Part shown: in pieces, positions 1-6,133 of the stretch
How the letters are laid out: the number at the start of each line of letters is the position of its first letter
Numbering within the stretch: position 1 is the stretch's first letter
Source: Actinomycetes bacterium
GTDB taxonomy: Bacteria; Actinomycetota; Acidimicrobiia; Acidimicrobiales; SZUA-35
DNA: 9,078 nucleotides
Direction: 5' to 3'
NCBI GenBank assembly: GCA_024227975.1
Contig: JAAETV010000322.1
Coordinates: forward strand, 1-9,078
Notes under the pieces: generated by a model
The model's input: the letters and a program-made list of their open reading frames with translations, nothing else
Databases searched by the model: none
Told to the model about the DNA's origin: nothing
Translations under genes and position numbers: made by a program

Positions 1-1674
1 CAGCGGGCCTTGTTCACCGGGACGAGTGATCATCTCCTGTTGTGCCAACACCGACCGGTGTTCACTCTCGGTCGCAACGGCGACGCGTCGAACCTGCTAG
101 TCGATCCGGCGAAGGTAGGGGCCGAGGTCCATCGGGTCGACCGTGGGGGCGACGTCACCTTCCACGGGCCGGGCCAGCTCGTTGGCTACCCAATCGTCAC
201 CCTGCCCGGCAAACGGGGTGGGGGAATGGCCGACACCGTCGCCTATGTCGCCTCCATCGAGCAACTGATCATCGATGTGATCGCCGAGCTGGGTCTTGAT
301 GCTGGCCGGCTCCGAGGCTGGCCCGGGGTGTGGATCGACGACGACGGCTCTGGTCGTGGGCCCAGGAAGCTGGCCGCGGTCGGGGTCAAGGTGAGCCGGG
401 CCAGGACCATGCACGGCTTCGCCCTGAACATCGATACTGACCTCAGCTGGTTCGACAAGATCGTCCCCTGCGGGATCAGCGACAAGGGAGTGACCTCGCT
501 GGCAGCGGAGGGGGTGACCACGTCCATGCAAGAGGTCGTTGACCTGGTGGCCGACCGTGCGGGCGGGCATCTCGCTCCGGGCCGGCGAGTGGCTCGGCAA
601 GATGTTGCCTGGCGTCACCGAAGTACCGATCTGGCCCCCTTCTCGCGCCGTGCTGGCCCTGACACTCCATCTGGCGAGCACCAACCTCCGGTACAGGACT
701 CGGCTGTCATCGGCCGATCGACCGGATCCGCTCGGGAGGGGGTGTCGGTTCGGCTGAGCGGCCGCATGGACGAGGCTGGAGTGGGTGATGGGCGCCCCAT
801 CAGTGAGCGGAAACCACCATGGATGCGGGTGGAGCTGAGAACTGACCCCACTTATCGTCGCCTCAAGCAGTTGTCTCGCCACCATGAACTGTCGACGGTG
901 TGCGAAGAAGCCCGCTGCCCCAACATCTTCGATTGCTGGAACGAGGGCACGGCCACATACATGCTGCTCGGCGACCGTTGCACCCGGGCCTGCGGGTTCT
1001 GCCTCGTCGATACCCGCCGGCCCTTGGCGGTGGACGGGGGTGAGCCGGCGAGGGTGGCTCGAGCTGTTGCAGAGCTTGATCTGAACTATGTCGTGCTGAC
1101 CATGGTTGCCCGTGACGATCTCCCCGACGGGGGAGCCAGTCTTGTGGCTCGGACCGTCGAGGCCATCCATGTCGATGGGAATACTGGAGTCGAGGTTCTC
1201 ATCTCCGACTTCGCAGGATCGTCCGATGCGTTGACGAGGATCTGTTCGGCTCAGCCCGAGGTTCTGAACCACAACATCGAAACCGTGCCCCGACTACAAC
1301 GAGCCGTCAGGCCCTCGGCCTCCTACGGGCGGAGTCTGGCGTTGCTGGCCCGAGCCCGGGAGCAGGCCATGACGACCAAATCGGGCATCATCGTCGGGAT
1401 GGGGGAAGAGATCAGCGAGGTCAGGGAGACCCTTGTCGACCTGTCCTCGATCGGGGTTGAAATCGTGACCGTCGGCCAGTACCTGCGACCGACGACCAAC
1501 CATCTCCCCCTCCACCGGTGGTGGACACCTGAGGAGTTCGCCGAGCTGAAGGCCTTCGGCGAAGATGAGCTCGGTATCGCCCATGTCGAAGCGAACCCCC
1601 TCACCCGGTCAAGCCATCACGCCGGGAGGGCAGCTGAGGTAGTCATTGGCGCTGGCGACCAGCCTCCCGGGTAG
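1..1674 (+). CDS. lipB-lipA: LipB-LipA fusion: octanoyltransferase (5'-partial) joined in frame to lipoyl synthase
   Basis: The N-terminal part is octanoyl-ACP:protein N-octanoyltransferase, which moves octanoate from ACP to lipoyl domains of 2-oxoacid dehydrogenases and the glycine cleavage H protein. The C-terminal part is the radical-SAM lipoyl synthase that inserts two sulfurs into that octanoyl group. LipB evidence: HRPVFTLGR, RGGDVTFHGPGQ, catalytic Lys at 367-369 (KLAAVGVKV), HGFALN, and catalytic Cys at 469-471 (PCGISDKGVTSL). LipA evidence: auxiliary-cluster Cys at 901, 916 and 931 (C-x4-C-x5-C), radical-SAM CTRACGFC with Cys at 979, 991 and 1000, RDDLPDGGA, LNHNIETV, TKSGIIVGMGE, GQYLRPT, and terminal RSSHHA at 1606-1623. 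The frame is open from base 1 and the start lies outside: the residues before the TTG at 10 fit LipB, and roughly 30-40 N-terminal residues are missing. About 85 Arg/Pro/Gly-rich codons (about 555-810) link the domains with no stop. The domains are certain; whether one polypeptide is made is inferred. Confidence 0.93.
   Translation, partial: QRALFTGTSDHLLLCQHRPVFTLGRNGDASNLLVDPAKVGAEVHRVDRGGDVTFHGPGQLVGYPIVTLPGKRGGGMADTVAYVASIEQLIIDVIAELGLDAGRLRGWPGVWIDDDGSGRGPRKLAAVGVKVSRARTMHGFALNIDTDLSWFDKIVPCGISDKGVTSLAAEGVTTSMQEVVDLVADRAGGHLAPGRRVARQDVAWRHRSTDLAPFSRRAGPDTPSGEHQPPVQDSAVIGRSTGSAREGVSVRLSGRMDEAGVGDGRPISERKPPWMRVELRTDPTYRRLKQLSRHHELSTVCEEARCPNIFDCWNEGTATYMLLGDRCTRACGFCLVDTRRPLAVDGGEPARVARAVAELDLNYVVLTMVARDDLPDGGASLVARTVEAIHVDGNTGVEVLISDFAGSSDALTRICSAQPEVLNHNIETVPRLQRAVRPSASYGRSLALLARAREQAMTTKSGIIVGMGEEISEVRETLVDLSSIGVEIVTVGQYLRPTTNHLPLHRWWTPEEFAELKAFGEDELGIAHVEANPLTRSSHHAGRAAEVVIGAGDQPPG
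772..783 (+). promoter_or_regulatory. Possible internal ribosome binding site and start for a separate LipA
   Basis: Inside the LipB-LipA frame, GAGG at 772-775 sits five bases before an in-frame GTG at 781, about 30 bases before the conserved LipA N-terminus (KPPWMRVEL). Other in-frame starts are ATG 766, without a clear Shine-Dalgarno, and GTG 742, with GGAG only three bases away. If used, one of these would give a free LipA as well as, or instead of, the fusion. In GC-rich DNA such motifs arise by chance, so this is only a candidate. Confidence 0.25.
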
Positions 1675-1684
1675 ACCCCGGACC

Positions 1685-1945
1685 TCAGGTTGGTTCGATC
1701 CCGGCCTTGGCCTGGCGGGAGCCAGTGGCGAACCAGAGGCGGGCTACGATCAGCCATAGCCCGTGGATGACGGCCATCGCCACCCGTCCGCTCAGAGCCC
1801 AGGCCAATAGGGCTACAGTCATCCCGATTTGATGGCCGGCAAAGGCCAGCCGATGCTGAGCGGCGATGATACGGGTCAATCGAAAGACGATAGGCAACGC
1901 CAACCCGTAGCCGAGCAGGAACAGAGCGGTCGAGACTGGGTGCAC
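1685..1945 (-). CDS. Small three-helix integral membrane protein, function unknown
   Basis: An 86-residue protein read from GTG at 1945 to TGA at 1685. Three hydrophobic stretches, near residues 5-22, 39-53 and 55-73, are separated by short Arg/His-containing loops (FRLTR, HRLAF), so it is probably an inner-membrane protein with three helices. No catalytic motif or family was recognised. It converges on lipA with only ten bases between the two stop codons. The start codon has no strong Shine-Dalgarno. Instead, on the minus strand, a TAGCCT hexamer lies eight bases before the GTG, which would suit leaderless expression. Coding is supported by the strongly membrane-like composition and the fit between neighbours. 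The overlapping 124-residue reading frame at 1617-1991 looks less protein-like and invades lipA, so I prefer this one. Confidence 0.6.
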   Translation of the reverse strand: MHPVSTALFLLGYGLALPIVFRLTRIIAAQHRLAFAGHQIGMTVALLAWALSGRVAMAVIHGLWLIVARLWFATGSRQAKAGIEPT

Positions 1946-1947
1946 GT

Positions 1948-1971
1948 TTTCTCAGGCTAGCGCCTGAGAAA
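1948..1971. repeat. Inverted repeat with 10-bp arms at the edge of the tandem array
   Basis: Arms TTTCTCAGGC (1948-1957) and GCCTGAGAAA (1962-1971) flank the loop TAGC. The left arm is present only beside unit 1, so unit 2 lacks this hairpin. On the minus strand it lies immediately upstream of the GTG at 1945. No U-run follows in either direction beyond TTTT at 1947-1950, so it is not a classic intrinsic terminator. Confidence 0.75.
1954..1959 (-). promoter_or_regulatory. Candidate -10 element (TAGCCT) for the small membrane protein
   Basis: Read on the minus strand, TAGCCT matches the TANNNT -10 pattern of actinobacterial promoters and is followed by eight bases before the GTG start at 1945. 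It lies at the loop and one arm of a ten-base-pair inverted repeat. No -35 element is evident. The hexamer is short and could be coincidental. Confidence 0.25.
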
Positions 1972-2090
1972 CCCGGGTTTGGCGAAGCCAAACCCGCGGT
2001 CGGGGTGGGCGTGCTGCTTGGGGGCTAGCGCCTGAGAAACCCGGGTTTGGCGAAGCGAAACCCGCGGTGGGGGTGGGCGTGCTGCGCGGG
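1955..2090. repeat. Two tandem 68-bp imperfect direct repeats with internal palindromes
   Basis: Unit 1 is 1955-2022 and unit 2 is 2023-2090. By eye they agree at 64 of 68 positions, with differences near unit positions 35, 47, 64 and 65. Each unit carries the perfect 12-base palindrome AAACCCGGGTTT (1969-1980 and 2037-2048), followed by a hairpin whose arms are CGGGTTTGGC and GCCAAACCCG around GAA. The hairpin is perfect in unit 1 (1974-1996) and has one mismatch in unit 2. Both units end in a G-rich tract containing GTGGGCGTGCTGC. The array fills most of the gap between two minus-strand genes. It could be a REP-like dispersed element, a terminator or read-through attenuator for the 2109-2837 gene, or a protein-binding site; the sequence does not decide between these. 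Confidence 0.85.
1974..1996 (-). terminator. Strong hairpin, possible factor-assisted terminator of the 2109-2837 gene
   Basis: Perfect 10-bp arms with a three-base loop (1974-1983 and 1987-1996), about 110 bases past the stop of the minus-strand gene at 2109-2837. A one-mismatch copy lies closer to that stop, at 2042-2064. The lack of a U-tract argues against a standard intrinsic terminator, though actinobacterial terminators often lack one. The stem is certain; the terminator role is inferred. Confidence 0.35.
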
Positions 2091-2108
2091 GGCGGCGCGC
2101 TGCTCGGT

Positions 2109-2837
2109 CTATGGCTCGAGGTACTGCGACCTGGGGCTCGTAGCTGAGAGGATCCGGGTCTGGAGGATTTGGGTGAAGCGGTGGTTGGCGTAGATCTGGA
2201 TCTCGCGATTGGCCAACTCGAAGGCCGACAGGAAGCGATCGCTATGGCTCCAGGGGCCTCGGTCGAGCAGTTCCATCTCGGCTGAGGAGATCAGCAGCTC
2301 GGCCTCACCCGGAGTGTGAGTGGCGATGGTGGGCAGGGCACGGATCAGCGCCGCTCGCCGGAGTCGACGTTGCCACCATCGACCAAGTTCGTCGATGCGG
2401 TTGGCTGCTGACAGGGCCAGTCGGAGGTCTTCGATCATGGGCTCGATGGTCCTTTGGGGCGGAGCCGATGCATGACTCAGGTCGAAGAATCGGTGTTTCG
2501 ACGTCATCCTGGGTCGAACCCCACCCTGCAGTCGGGTCATCTCCTCGTCGATGACGGCGATCCCCAACCGGGTCAAGCGTTGGGCCCGTGGTTGGGCTGT
2601 CGTCTCCCAGAAGTCATTGGCGGCTGGGGCCTGGCCCACCCGCAGGAGTTGTCGAACGGCTCGCTGGGTCGCTGCTAGCTCCCGCCGCCCGAGGCCATAC
2701 GAGGCCTGAACGGCCAACATCTGGCGGTGAAGCCGGCCTGCAGCCGCCCCAACCTCGTTGGAAAGGCGCGAGGGGGCCCCTCGTTCCGAGCGCGTCGAGA
2801 CGGGTTGTCTCGTCGCTACCGAGCTTTGCTCGGCCAT
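2109..2837 (-). CDS. Hypothetical Arg-rich, mostly helical protein of unknown function
   Basis: A 242-residue protein with start ATG at 2837 and stop TAG at 2109. I do not recognise a family. It is rich in Arg, Ala, Leu and Gln, has no signal peptide or membrane segment, and is probably cytosolic and alpha-helical. Visible landmarks are a Ser/Thr/Arg-rich, probably disordered N-terminus, a helical stretch with LGRRELAATQRAVRQLL, a basic patch WWQRRLRRAALIRAL, and a C-terminal block FELANREIQIYANHRFTQIL. The start at 2837 has AGGG six bases upstream. An in-frame ATG at 2855 (GGAG three bases away) and another at 2909 are possible, but the extra codons include rare AGA and TCA. The gene is divergent from the M24 peptidase and ends before the tandem repeats. 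Coding is supported by length, the absence of a better frame and the Shine-Dalgarno; it could be lineage-specific. Confidence 0.6.
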   Translation of the reverse strand: MAEQSSVATRQPVSTRSERGAPSRLSNEVGAAAGRLHRQMLAVQASYGLGRRELAATQRAVRQLLRVGQAPAANDFWETTAQPRAQRLTRLGIAVIDEEMTRLQGGVRPRMTSKHRFFDLSHASAPPQRTIEPMIEDLRLALSAANRIDELGRWWQRRLRRAALIRALPTIATHTPGEAELLISSAEMELLDRGPWSHSDRFLSAFELANREIQIYANHRFTQILQTRILSATSPRSQYLEP

Positions 2838-3031
2838 GGTCATCCCTGAATACATGATCTCCGCCGGTCTTCTGCCGTTGGGCAACGTCCAATGTCGCGC
2901 TCTACCCATCGGCGGGGTCCTGGCCGCTTCAACGATTCATTCGCCTCAGCCGTTTCCGCCGACGGCCCACGGGCTCCGGCCATCATGGGTCCAGAGGCCC
3001 GTTCTCGGTCGTGGCCAGATGCCCTCGGCCT

Positions 3032-3037
3032 TATCCT
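3032..3037 (+). promoter_or_regulatory. Candidate -10 element (TATCCT) for leaderless expression of the M24 peptidase
   Basis: TATCCT ends six bases before the ATG at 3044, the spacing expected if transcription starts on the A of the start codon. No Shine-Dalgarno precedes that ATG, which fits leaderless translation, common in actinobacteria. No clear -35 element is visible. The rest of the 206-base divergent region (2838-3043) shows no ORF or repeat that I can support. Confidence 0.45.
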
Positions 3038-3043
3038 GTGGCC

Positions 3044-4153
3044 ATGTTTGAACCTCGGATGGCACGAGTTCGTGAGGCGATGGCGCACTCGGGCGTCGAG
3101 GTGCTGCTGCTATCTGTCGGCCCCGACATGCCCTGGCTGATCGGGTGTCAGGCCAAGCCGCTGGAGAGGCTGACAATGCTGGTTGTCAGAGCCGACAGCC
3201 AGCCCCAACTCGTGATCCCCGCCTTCGAGGTACCAGGGGTGGTCGAGCGGCCGGATCTGTTCTCCATCGCCGCCTGGGCCGAGACCGATGACCCGGTGGC
3301 GACCGTTGCCTCCTTCGTAGGGTCAGCGTCGAGCGTCGCCATCGGCGACCACACATGGAGTCGCTTCCTGGTCAGGCTGCAGCACGCCTTGCCTGCGGTC
3401 AGGTGGAGGGCCGCTAGCGAGGTCATAGCCCCCCTGCGGGCGGTGAAGGAAGCAGGGGAGATCGGGCGTCTCCAGTTTGCTGCTTCGGGCGTGGACCGGG
3501 TGGCGGCTGCTCTTCAAGGGGGCGAGATTCCCCTCATCGGACGGACCGAGGCCGATGTATCGGCCGAGCTGACCCGGCGGATCCTGGCCGAGGGACACGC
3601 CAACGTGAACTTCGCCATCGTGGCCTCTGGGGCCAACGCCGCAATCCCGCACCATCACGCCTCCGACAAGGTGATCGGACCTGACGAGGTGGTGTTGTGC
3701 GACTTCGGGGGGAGGACGGCTGAACCATACGGCGAGCCTGGCTACTGCTCCGATATCACCCGATGTGTTTACACCGGTGAGCCGCCAGCTGCCTTCCAGG
3801 AGGCCTATGACGTGCTCTACGATGCCCAAGCCCGTGCCGTAGGGGCGGCAACGGTCGGGACCGAGCCTCAGGCCATCGATCAGGTGGCACGCCAAAGGAT
3901 GGCTGAGGCTGACCTGGCCCAATGGTTCCTCCATAGGCTCGGCCATGGGATCGGGGTCGAAGAGCACGAGGATCCGTACCTGGTCGCAGGAAACGCAGAA
4001 CCCCTGGTAGCCGGAAATGCCTTCTCGATCGAGCCTGGCTTCTACGTCGCCGGCCAGTGGGGGGCCAGGCTGGAAGACATCGTCGTAGCGACCGAAGATG
4101 GACCTCTTGCCCTCAACCAGGCCAACCACGATCTCGTCGTGGTGGAGAACTGA
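3044..4153 (+). CDS. M24-family metallopeptidase, Xaa-Pro aminopeptidase type
   Basis: A 369-residue cytosolic enzyme expected to remove an N-terminal residue preceding proline, or to act as a related dipeptidase. The N-terminal creatinase-like domain (about 1-130, with LLLSVGPDMPWLIG and LVIPAFEVP) is followed by the pita-bread M24 catalytic domain (about 140-365). All five dinuclear-metal ligands are visible: Asp220 (LCDFGG), Asp237 (YCSDITR), His301 (GHGIGVEEHEDPY), Glu330 (FSIEPGFY) and Glu344 (ARLEDI). His308 in the HED motif is also conserved. The start at ATG 3044 is preferred because the -10 hexamer sits just upstream; ATG 3059 is an alternative, and an upstream GTG at 3011 is unlikely. 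The gene has its own promoter region opposite the 2109-2837 gene. M24 subfamilies (PepP, PepQ, creatinase-like) cannot be separated by motif alone, so no symbol is given. Confidence 0.93.
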   Translation: MFEPRMARVREAMAHSGVEVLLLSVGPDMPWLIGCQAKPLERLTMLVVRADSQPQLVIPAFEVPGVVERPDLFSIAAWAETDDPVATVASFVGSASSVAIGDHTWSRFLVRLQHALPAVRWRAASEVIAPLRAVKEAGEIGRLQFAASGVDRVAAALQGGEIPLIGRTEADVSAELTRRILAEGHANVNFAIVASGANAAIPHHHASDKVIGPDEVVLCDFGGRTAEPYGEPGYCSDITRCVYTGEPPAAFQEAYDVLYDAQARAVGAATVGTEPQAIDQVARQRMAEADLAQWFLHRLGHGIGVEEHEDPYLVAGNAEPLVAGNAFSIEPGFYVAGQWGARLEDIVVATEDGPLALNQANHDLVVVEN

Positions 4154-4254
4154 TGACCTGATCGAGGCCGGCGCGTCGTCGGTACTGCTCCAATGAGCGA
4201 CCACCGACCCCCCTTCTCTGGGTTCTGCATTCTTCCCGGCGTTGCCTCCAATGG

Positions 4255-4282
4255 TAAAATTGTTGGTTCGACCGAGGAGAGG
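4255..4282 (+). promoter_or_regulatory. Ku-LigD operon -10 element and Shine-Dalgarno
   Basis: TAAAAT at 4255-4260 is the most AT-rich hexamer in the 132-base gap after the M24 gene and a good -10 candidate; a -35 element is not obvious. The purine-rich GAGGAGAGG at 4274-4282 lies three bases before the ATG at 4286 (its GAGG-AG core is farther away) and fixes that start over the in-frame ATG at 4193. Confidence 0.5.
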
Positions 4283-4285
4283 TGC

Positions 4286-5122
4286 ATGGCGCGAGCCATA
4301 TGGAGTGGGGCCATCAGCTTTGGACTGGTATCGGTGCCGGTCAAGCTCTTTGCGGCTGTCAGTCGCAAGACGGTCCGCTTCAATCAGCTCGATGGCGAGT
4401 CGAACACCAGAGTTCGCCAGAAGCGGGTCAACAGTGAAGGGGAGGAGATTCCCTACGACCAGATCGTGAAGGGCTACGAGATCGCCAAGGACTCCTACGT
4501 CATCGTCACCGACGATGATTTGGCGGCGCTGGCCCCCAAGGCGACCAGGGTGATCGACATCAGTGATTTCGTCGATGAAGCCGAGATTGATCCCGTGCTC
4601 TACGACTCGGCCTACTATCTCGTCCCTGATGAGCTGGCGCGCAAGTCGTATGTCTTGCTGGCCCGGGCCATGGAGGAAGCGAACCGGGTTGCCATCGCCA
4701 GCTTCGTCATGAGGACCAAGCAGTATCTGGTCGCCATCCGGCCTGTCAACGGTGCCCTGATGATGTCGACCATGGTCTATGCAGACGAGGTCGTGGCCTC
4801 CGCCGATATTCCGGGGTTGGATGAGCTCGATGGGTTCGAGACGACCGAAGCTGAGTTGGCCATGGCCGGTCAGCTCATCGACTCCCTCACCACCGATTTC
4901 GAGCCCGACCGGTACGAGGACGACTACCGCCACCAGGTATTGAGCTTGCTCGAAGCCAAGGCATCGGGTGAGGTGACCACCATCGAACCACCAGCCCCGG
5001 CCCATGACGATGGGATCGTCGACCTGATGGCCGCACTGGAAGCCAGCGTGAATGCGGTCAAGGAGTCCAGGAGTGGAGAGGCCGCTGGGGCCGACCCCGA
5101 GCCCGGGGCGAGATCGGCCTGA
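4286..5122 (+). CDS. ku: Ku protein, non-homologous end joining DNA end-binding factor
   Basis: A 278-residue bacterial Ku, the usual family length. It forms a homodimeric ring that threads onto double-strand break ends and recruits LigD-type polymerase and ligase activities. The N-terminus MARAIWSGAISFGLVSVPVKL is the family hallmark, followed by RVRQKRV and EIPYDQIVKGYE, the ring segments with YDSAYYLVPDE, KSYVLLARAME and MRTKQYLVAIRP, and the LIDSLTTDFEPDRYEDDYR region near 205-225. The tail after residue 245 is Ala/Glu-rich and lacks the long Lys-rich extension of some Ku proteins. The start at 4286 is set by the Shine-Dalgarno and the MARAIWSG motif. The stop is 23 bases before the LigD polymerase gene, so the two are almost certainly co-transcribed. 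Confidence 0.97.
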   Translation: MARAIWSGAISFGLVSVPVKLFAAVSRKTVRFNQLDGESNTRVRQKRVNSEGEEIPYDQIVKGYEIAKDSYVIVTDDDLAALAPKATRVIDISDFVDEAEIDPVLYDSAYYLVPDELARKSYVLLARAMEEANRVAIASFVMRTKQYLVAIRPVNGALMMSTMVYADEVVASADIPGLDELDGFETTEAELAMAGQLIDSLTTDFEPDRYEDDYRHQVLSLLEAKASGEVTTIEPPAPAHDDGIVDLMAALEASVNAVKESRSGEAAGADPEPGARSA

Positions 5123-5145
5123 GGGCCGTTCGTTCTCCCGAGACA

Positions 5146-6057
5146 ATGGCCAAGGGAGCAGACAGCCGGGTTGAGATCGCCATCGGCGACCGCTTGCTCA
5201 GCTTGTCGAACCTGGACAAGGTCATGTACCCCGAGGTCGGCTTCACCAAGGCTCAGGTAGTCGACTACTACGCCCGGATAGCACCGGTGATGCTGCCCCA
5301 CGTGACCGGCCGCTGCATGACGTTGCGTCGTTGGCCCGACGGGGTGGACGGCCCGTCGTTCTTCAACAAGCAGTGCCCCTCGCACCGGCCCTCCTGGCTC
5401 GAGACCTCTATCGGGCCTGGTGAACGTGACGGCGGCCTTCACTACTGCCGCCTGGAGGAGGTGGCGGCCCTGGTGTGGACGGCCAACCTGGCAGCGCTGG
5501 AGCTCCATGCCCCCATGGCCCGCGCCGTCGACCTCGACAACCCTACGATCATGGTCTTCGATCTCGACCCTGGCCCACCGGCGGGGATGACCGAGTGTTG
5601 TGTGGTTGCCCTCGAACTGCGCGAGATCCTGGCCTCGGTCGATCTGGTTGGGTTCCCAAAGACCTCTGGATCGAAGGGCCTCCAGGTGTATGTCCCCCTC
5701 AACTCAGACAGCACCCACAGCCATGCATCGAGTTTTGCTCTCGCTGTCGGCCAGTTGCTCGCTCGCAACCATCCTGATCAGATCCTGGTCGAGATGGCCA
5801 GTGCCCTCAGGCCGGGAAAGGTATTCATCGACTGGTCGCAGAACTCACTCCACAAGACGACGATCGCCGTCTACTCCCTGCGAGCCAGGAATCGGCCAAC
5901 GGTCTCGGCCCCAATCGATTGGGAGGAAGTTGCCTCCGGTGCCACTGGTGAGCCCCTCACTTTCGAAGCAGCAGACGTAGTGAAGCGGGTAGAGGAACGG
6001 GGCGATCTGTTTGCTCCCGTTGCCGATCTGGTTCAGTCTCTGCCCAATCCGACCTGA
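5146..6057 (+). CDS. ligD: Stand-alone LigD polymerase domain (archaeo-eukaryotic primase fold)
   Basis: A 303-residue protein equal to the polymerase module of LigD, which adds ribonucleotides or deoxynucleotides to fill gaps and ends during non-homologous end joining. Catalytic acidic residues are Asp139 and Asp141 in VFDLDPGP and Asp229 in VFIDWSQN. Further hallmarks are LSNLDKVMYPE near the N-terminus, FNKQCPSHRPSWL, a LELHAPMAR segment, FPKTSGSKGLQVYVPL (nucleotide and phosphate binding), and the final SLRARNRPTVSAPIDWEEV. The protein ends after this domain: no phosphoesterase or ATP-dependent ligase domain is attached, so a ligase must come from elsewhere in the genome. The ATG at 5146 lacks a strong Shine-Dalgarno, which suggests translational coupling to Ku. 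The symbol is used for the family; it is the polymerase part only. Confidence 0.95.
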   Translation: MAKGADSRVEIAIGDRLLSLSNLDKVMYPEVGFTKAQVVDYYARIAPVMLPHVTGRCMTLRRWPDGVDGPSFFNKQCPSHRPSWLETSIGPGERDGGLHYCRLEEVAALVWTANLAALELHAPMARAVDLDNPTIMVFDLDPGPPAGMTECCVVALELREILASVDLVGFPKTSGSKGLQVYVPLNSDSTHSHASSFALAVGQLLARNHPDQILVEMASALRPGKVFIDWSQNSLHKTTIAVYSLRARNRPTVSAPIDWEEVASGATGEPLTFEAADVVKRVEERGDLFAPVADLVQSLPNPT

Positions 6058-6119
6058 CCCGAGCCGAGGCCTGGAACACCCCTCGAACACCCCGAGATGC
6101 CGTAGGGTTTGCGGCCGAA

Positions 6120-6125
6120 TACAGT
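6120..6125 (+). promoter_or_regulatory. Candidate -10 element (TACAGT) for the leucyl aminopeptidase
   Basis: TACAGT fits the TANNNT pattern and ends eight bases before the ATG at 6134. No Shine-Dalgarno lies between them, which again suggests a leaderless or near-leaderless transcript. Upstream, at about 6076-6095, a short direct repeat of GAACACCCC occurs; its role is unknown. Confidence 0.4.
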
Positions 6126-6133
6126 TGTTCGCC

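Noticed and set aside
539..757. Possible frameshift at the LipB C-terminus, with the shifted frame continuing LipB
   Set aside because: The shifted frame gives no LipB-like residues and ends at a stop at 755-757, whereas the unshifted frame (RQDVAWRHRSTDLAPFSR) reads like a plausible LipB tail and leads into LipA.
1102..1113. LipA TMVARDD in place of the TSVDRDD form seen in E. coli
   Set aside because: VARDD variants are common in actinobacterial LipA as far as I recall, and all iron-sulfur ligands are intact, so this is not evidence of lost activity.
97..1272. A 391-codon minus-strand open frame opposite lipB-lipA
   Set aside because: The plus strand carries all LipB and LipA active-site motifs; the antisense translation resembles no protein I know.
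1666..1681. Small stem CCGGG/CCCGG between the converging lipA and membrane-protein genes as a bidirectional terminator
   Set aside because: Only five base pairs and no U-tract on either strand; too weak to call.
1955..2090. CRISPR array
   Set aside because: Only two head-to-tail units with no unique spacers and no cas genes nearby.
3323..5146. A 607-codon minus-strand open frame opposite the M24 peptidase and Ku genes
   Set aside because: It is antisense to two genes with complete catalytic or family motifs, and its translation is low-complexity with many Gly/Asp/His residues. Long antisense frames are expected in GC-rich DNA.
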